Origin: Reticulitermes lucifugus | Lineage: Eukaryota > Arthropoda > Insecta > Blattodea > Rhinotermitidae | Reading direction: 5' to 3' | DNA length: 23,909 nt | Assembly (NCBI GenBank): GCA_026260175.1 | Contig: JAKCWW010004043.1 | Location: forward strand, 12,792-36,700 | Part shown: one piece after another, positions 19,906 to 23,909 of the stretch | Position numbering within the stretch: the first letter of the stretch is position 1 | Layout: the number at the start of each line of letters is the position of its first letter | The notes under the pieces: model-generated | The model's input: only the letters and a program-made list of their open reading frames with translations | The model's database searches: none | Told to the model about the DNA's origin: nothing | Position numbers and translations under genes: made by a program

Positions 19906-21144
19906 TGTTAACTTCCCTCAACTGTTTAGAATTTAATACAGTCTGTGTTGGTACGGCAGCGAATGATGGACAGAGAAGATGTTGGAAATATACAAAGGTA
20001 TTGCACTTTACATAATCACAATAAAGGACACATCTGATTATTCATGACGCCATGCAATCTGGTAGGAAGGTAGCAACGTTTCGGAAAATCTCTCTGCCTC
20101 GATCTCGTACATCGAAGTTGTGGCAATGTTTCCCCGAAAATATTTCTGTCAGTATTTTCGCCGGAAGAATTTCTAAGTATCTACAATGCTACACGGTGTC
20201 AAAAACCACAAAACCACAATCCATTTCCTTACTGTTAATTAAAATCTCATTCTGCATTTATCACCTGTAGTGACGAGTAACCACAGAAAATCACGCGGCC
20301 TCCGTGTTGCTGTTACCACCAGTACGATTTTAGAAATACCCATATATTAAATTATGTTAGTCTCTTGTAGCATAATGTTCATACCAAGCTTCATCATAAT
20401 CTGTCAATGGATCCCTGGTTATTATAAGGGACAACCAGACACTCAGACACGGGTATTCTAAAATAATCAGCTTATACTTAGGAAAGAAATTTCCTAAAGT
20501 CGACGGAATCGATTACAGAGACTGCACATACTGCGTCTAGCGTTACCCAACCGTCCGCCAGCGAATGCAGTTAACGCGAGGAAATCAGCATGAAAGAGCG
20601 ATGGCTCCTGTGAGTAGATGCTTACAGCTGCCAGACCAGGAAGTAGGGCGGCTCTGCTGCTGCCATCTGCAGAGCAAATTAACTCCCCCAGTGCAAGAAC
20701 CGTTGTTTAACTGATCAAGATGTTTCTTGCTTTGACGGATCTATAATTTGACTACCGTTTTAAGCCCCGCGCTCTATTCTACACTTAACCAAGACAGTGG
20801 CCCACATTAACAATAATGCTCTTATCCCGCATGCGCTCAAGCCCCCTAAACGAGCTAGGTTTTCAGTAAAATGCTATATGCTATTCTTTCTTATTCTCTT
20901 GCGTGCTACATGTTTGTAGTGTCGCTCACGCTTCTTGATTTATCATATTCACCACACATAGAGTAAACTCATATTTCCAACAGGTTCGTTCGTCCGAAAA
21001 CAACCCCTTCTCTATTAATCTTCATCCTTTCATAAACATTCCTATTGTTTGTGTCCACTATACATATACATATATAAGAGTATATATGATTTTATGGTAT
21101 GTCTTAAAAAAGGCGACCCTTAATTACATGTGGTAACTATAAGG
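19906..21144. other. Intergenic DNA, no gene recognised
   Basis: Mostly AT-rich. A GC-richer patch at 20530-20700 includes CTGCTGCTGCCATCTGCAGAG. Stops occur in all frames. No tRNA boxes or tandem repeats seen. Confidence 0.5.
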
Positions 21145-21447
21145 AAAGAGTTACACTCCTAAGGCTGTCCCTGTGCACCCTGTGGAAGCATACAGGCGTG
21201 GAGGTATAGCTTCCCCCATTCTTAGCCTCGGCACTAAATGGAGGTGAGTGGTCACCTTCACGTTGCGGCCGCTTTAATCCTGTGAAAACACCTTCCGGTT
21301 CCCATTGGATAGAAGGCTAAACGGGACCAGCAGTAATTTTGAACGCAGTGAAGAAGAAAGACCTCTGCCCCTGCCGGGAATCGAAAAGTAATTCCCCAGG
21401 CATTCAACACGTAGCTTAGTCGCTGTACTGACTGAGCTAACCCAGTC
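21145..21447 (-). mobile_element. tRNA-derived SINE, family B, copy 4 (best preserved tRNA part)
   Basis: Read on the minus strand it starts GACTGGGTTAGCTCAGTCAG and continues as TACAGCGACTAAGC, a recognisable tRNA D-arm and A box. It has TTTTCGATTCCCGGCAGGGG as the B box. The body carries AACGTGAAGGTGACCACTC, GAGGCTAAGAATGG and CTCCACGCCTGTATGC, matching copies 1 and 2 in order, and ends near CACAGGGACAGCC. The 124-codon minus frame across this element is a by-product. Confidence 0.8.
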
Positions 21448-21849
21448 TCATTAGATAGCGCCATTGGAATTATCAACCTTGCCCGCAATAAGGTTGAGAT
21501 ATATGAAATGCGATCAGCCCATGAAACGAGACTTATGTTGTAATGCTCACTTGTCGTTTTATGCTTAAAGATTACTGAACCAACATACAGGTTTTTATGA
21601 AACTTGATATAAGCGTCATGCAAAAAGGACACTCCGTGTCTCTAATGTTTAATTGACTATTACCCCTACCAAGAAGATGTCAGTGCAAATTGTTCACTTT
21701 TTAAATAATGATGCATAAAATTTTAAATTGATATCTCTTGTCTTTAAATGTAGTTGTTTGTAAAATGCAGTCAGTTTCATCAGCACTATGAACGTTTGAT
21801 GATTTCTTTGAGGTGATTTATCCAGTTGTGTTACAGTCACAAAAAAACC
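21448..21849. other. AT-rich intergenic DNA
   Basis: No feature seen between SINE B copy 4 and the inverted repeat. Confidence 0.5.
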
Positions 21850-21894
21850 AATATATGTTTGTCAAGTACAACTATGTATTTGTAAGTCAGGAAG

Positions 21895-21938
21895 TCAGCT
21901 ACGTGTTTCGGCTTAAGGTTAAAACACTATCAGGTGAA
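21895..21938 (-). ncRNA. Hammerhead-ribozyme-like motif 4 (degenerate)
   Basis: On the minus strand CTGATAG (plus 21927-21933) replaces CTGATGA. The stem II 3' side is TTAAGCC with a poorly pairing 5' side, and GAAAC (plus 21905-21909) is followed by AC and GTA. The GAAAC-NN-GTA end is intact but the 5' core is broken, so self-cleavage is unlikely. It is homologous to motif 3 across the inverted repeat. Confidence 0.5.
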
Positions 21939-21979
21939 AATATAAAGTTGTAAATTTTATCTTTTTTAATTTTTATACA

Positions 21980-22020
21980 CGACCTGATGATGGCTTAATC
22001 TTAAGCCAAAACATGTAGTT
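21980..22020 (+). ncRNA. Hammerhead-ribozyme-like motif 3
   Basis: Stem I is CGAC (21980-21983, its last C being the first core base or adjoining it) pairing with GTTG after the cleavage triplet, including one G-U pair. CTGATGA lies at 21984-21990, followed by the extra T. Stem II is GGCTTAA (21992-21998) / TTAAGCC (22001-22007). Then comes AAAAC (22008-22012) where GAAAC is expected, followed by AT and GTA. The G-to-A change in the conserved GAAA core should inactivate it. It matches the other copies in layout and in the downstream GGTTGTGTTTGATGG. Confidence 0.6.
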
Positions 22021-22067
22021 GATTTCCTGACTTACAAAAACATGGTTGTGTTTGATGGACATATATT

Positions 22068-22849
22068 TATTTTGTTGTTTGACAATTTGATTTCTAACTG
22101 CAAGTAACACATGTGTTAGAAAGATGCGTCAGTATTTTAGAGATGAATTAAGATTGGAAGCGGATAATGATATCAGTTAGTGATTAAAGCTATAATAAGT
22201 TTACTGAGGAAGGAACGTCACAGTAAAATAAAAGAACCGCACCAAAATTCACGCCACTGAAAAGCTGACACCATAAAAACCATGTCACTGATTACATGGC
22301 AGCACGCCACTGACAAACAAAGAAATAAGTCCTATCCAGTAGGGTAGGCTAGCAGCAATAATCCCGCAGAGATCAGAGTCCTATTACTGTGATGAAATTG
22401 TAGCAACGTGAACAAGGCGAAGAGTTCGAGGGTGTAGTGAGAAGCATACACGATGTACTGCGAGGTTATACAGGAGTTCCTATCGTCTGGATGGCAATGT
22501 CTGGCAAAATAAGACGTAACGTCACCATAATAATAATTATAATAATAAAACAAGCTGGCTTAAGTCCTAACGATACTGACTTACATTCAGGAGAAACCTG
22601 CTTCGAATCTTGGCCAGAAAAAACGACTACCGCGACAAAGTATTCTGTGACTTTCGTCAGCCTTACAAGCATGCATATGCCGAAATACTATCTTAATTTA
22701 GCCTGTGACAGTATCTTTCCGCATCCTTCCCAATTTATTATCATCACTCAACGATTCAACGATACGAAGTCTGAGTTACTGATGGCGTAGTTAACAGAAC
22801 TACAGACAAATAAATAAAGTGCGTTGGTCATAAGAATACTTCCTAGTTG
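22068..22849. other. AT-rich intergenic DNA
   Basis: Contains a TAA-rich run at 22527-22549, CACGCCACTGA twice (about 22249 and 22306), and a B-box-like CTTCGAATCTTGG near 22604 without a good A box. A 117-codon frame at 22437-22790 crosses the TAA-rich run and has no motif I recognise. Confidence 0.4.
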
Positions 22850-23200
22850 TGTTAGCAGAATCACGAGTAATAAGAATCCTACCACTTCACAAGAACCATC
22901 TTCCATCTCCTAAGATACATCTTACAAATTAGATAATTCTCCCGAAGCAGTACCCGACGTTTCGACATCGGTAGCACTTAAGCCTGCCAGTGGACACGAT
23001 CGTGGGCCACTTAAATCTACTTCCGATCCTAACAACGTAATTCCCTAAGACACATCTTACTAACGAACTCAAGTAGTTCTGAATCTTTAACACTGCCTAA
23101 AACAATCCCTGCACCGGTTAGAAACCCGAGCGAGTTAGATCTACACTGATCCTCGCAAAATATTTCCTTGCGATCCGACTTTATGTATATTATCCTCACA
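22850..23200. repeat. Second block of the 125-135 bp degenerate satellite
   Basis: GGACACGATCGTGGGCCACTT at 22992 matches the core of the 18890-19905 array. Weaker cores lie about 125 bp either side (about 22866 and 23117). Both blocks are in the same orientation, about 3 kb apart. Confidence 0.6.
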
Positions 23201-23639
23201 TCTTAAGTTTTCCTCATTAAAATTGTCATTTTTAACAGTTGTGCCGACTTAATTTCTGCACTTAATATTTGCCTCATCCCTTAGAACTACAGGTCCAAAA
23301 CAAATTATTTTCGGTGTTTTAACAACAGGCTTTCTAAGGGACCTGCGTTGATTAATAACTTCCCCGTGACGAGATTTTCTCCACCTCCTACCTACCTCAG
23401 TTGCATTAATATATTTCCGAAAACACGTTGTTTTAAAACCATCGTAGTTAATAAGTTTACGATCTGCTGGGAAGTGAAGTTTGTTCCGTCCTATACCCTG
23501 AAAGTAGAGGTAGCAGATTCCTCCAAAACAAGCCCACCTAACAACCAAACTCCACGGCCTCACGTCGCCCGTTACTGTAACATCACTCTCGCCGCCATGT
23601 CTCTCAATCTCAAAATTAATATTTTGTCAAAGAAACACT
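23201..23639. other. Intergenic DNA, no gene recognised
   Basis: Overlapping frames of 104 (minus) and 131 codons (plus, extending into the repeat at 23640) lack known motifs. The C-terminal part of the plus frame is encoded by the dispersed repeat. Confidence 0.4.
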
Positions 23640-23858
23640 TTTTAGGCGCTTTGCATAGTCGCGAAAAGCGCCTATTTTCATCGTCATGTCCGTCCGTCTG
23701 TCCGCATGTCTCTGCACGGCTCCCACTGGACGGACTTCCTTGAAATTTGATGCACTTTTGTGAAAAATCTAACGAGAAAATCCAAATTTGTTTACAATCG
23801 CGTAAAAATAGCGGGCATTTTTATTTTTGTCGGCGACATTAAGTCGCCATGCCGATCC
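23640..23858 (+). mobile_element. Dispersed element with terminal hairpin, copy 2
   Basis: TAGGCGCTTT (23643-23652) and AAAGCGCCTA (23665-23674) form a perfect 10-bp stem with a 12-base loop. This is followed by CGTCATGTCCGTCCGTCTGT, CGGCTCCCACTGGACGGA and CTTGAAATTTG, in the same order as in the copy at 17640. Near the right end GGCGACATTAAGTCGCC (23832-23848) is a 6-bp-stem palindrome. SINE A copy 3 begins 12 bp later. Confidence 0.65.
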
Positions 23859-23859
23859 C

Positions 23860-23909
23860 AGTGGCCGTGCGGTCTAAGGCGTGGGTCTTCGGCCGCTCGC
23901 TTACTGGGA
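23860..23909 (+). mobile_element. tRNA-derived SINE, family A, copy 3 (cut by window edge)
   Basis: AGTGGCCGTGCGGTCTAAGG followed by CGTGGGTCTTCGGCCGCTCG is the clearest A-box and anticodon-arm region of family A in the window. The B box and body lie beyond the right edge. Confidence 0.85.

Larger units (their letters stand above)
21850..22067. repeat. 86-bp inverted repeat with two opposed hammerhead-like motifs
   Basis: The left arm 21850-21935 and right arm 21982-22067 are each 86 bp and align without gaps as reverse complements at about 70 of 86 positions (hand count). Most differences are transitions. The 46-bp spacer is AT-rich. Each arm contains a hammerhead-like core, with its 5' side nearest the spacer. 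This is a head-to-head pair of element ends, or a small foldback derivative. Confidence 0.9.

Noticed and set aside
21258..21632. A 124-codon minus-strand frame
   Set aside because: Much of it is encoded by SINE B copy 4, including its tRNA-like head.
22556..22615. tRNA-like SINE head (CTTCGAATCTTGG)
   Set aside because: Only a B-box-like word is present, with no convincing A box or shared body.

Overview
The window looks like gene-poor, repeat-rich intergenic DNA from an insect with a large genome. It is AT-rich, and the longest uninterrupted open frame (166 codons) lies inside a degenerate tandem repeat. I see no convincing protein-coding gene, no intact tRNA or rRNA gene, no CRISPR array and no bacterial-style operon. 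The best taxonomic clues are the repeats. They comprise several tRNA-derived SINE families, a non-LTR retrotransposon tail with conserved peptide blocks common in hemimetabolous insects, and Penelope-like hammerhead ribozyme motifs. I lean towards a polyneopteran (cockroach, termite or stick insect). That is inference from remembered repeat families, not a database result.

Layout: 192-360 is a 32-bp tandem repeat. 1046-1240 holds a weak pol II promoter candidate. 1401-1648 is a leucine/serine-tRNA-like SINE (family A), with a minus-strand copy at 5683-5840 and a third copy cut by the right edge (23860-23909). A second SINE family (B) occurs at 2141-2474, 3692-4017, 5976-6160 (5' truncated) and 21145-21447 (minus). 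A LINE remnant lies at 2873-3252. Pyrimidine-rich DNA fills 7150-7680. A 1.6-kb minisatellite of 34-bp units lies at 8569-10170. A (CAGT)n-rich array lies at 12588-12872 and another SINE (D) at 12999-13210. A GC-richer, hairpin-rich segment with possible target-site duplications lies at 16011-16532. A dispersed element with a terminal hairpin occurs at 17640-18490 and 23640-23858. An old satellite of about 125-135 bp occurs at 18890-19900 and again at 22850-23200.

The most interesting signal is a set of hammerhead-ribozyme-like motifs at 4588-4620, 11568-11610, 21980-22016 and 21895-21938 (minus), with a fifth degenerate one at 10227-10262. They share one layout: CTGATGA, one extra base, a GC-rich stem II, GAAAC, two bases, then GTH. 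This is the minimal-stem-III form described for Penelope-like retroelements. One copy (11568) also has an intact stem I, and two copies form the arms of an 86-bp inverted repeat. No reverse transcriptase of such an element is visible, so these look like orphan ribozyme-bearing ends or small non-autonomous derivatives.

No genes work together here. The region is a mosaic of retroelement insertions and tandem arrays of different ages.
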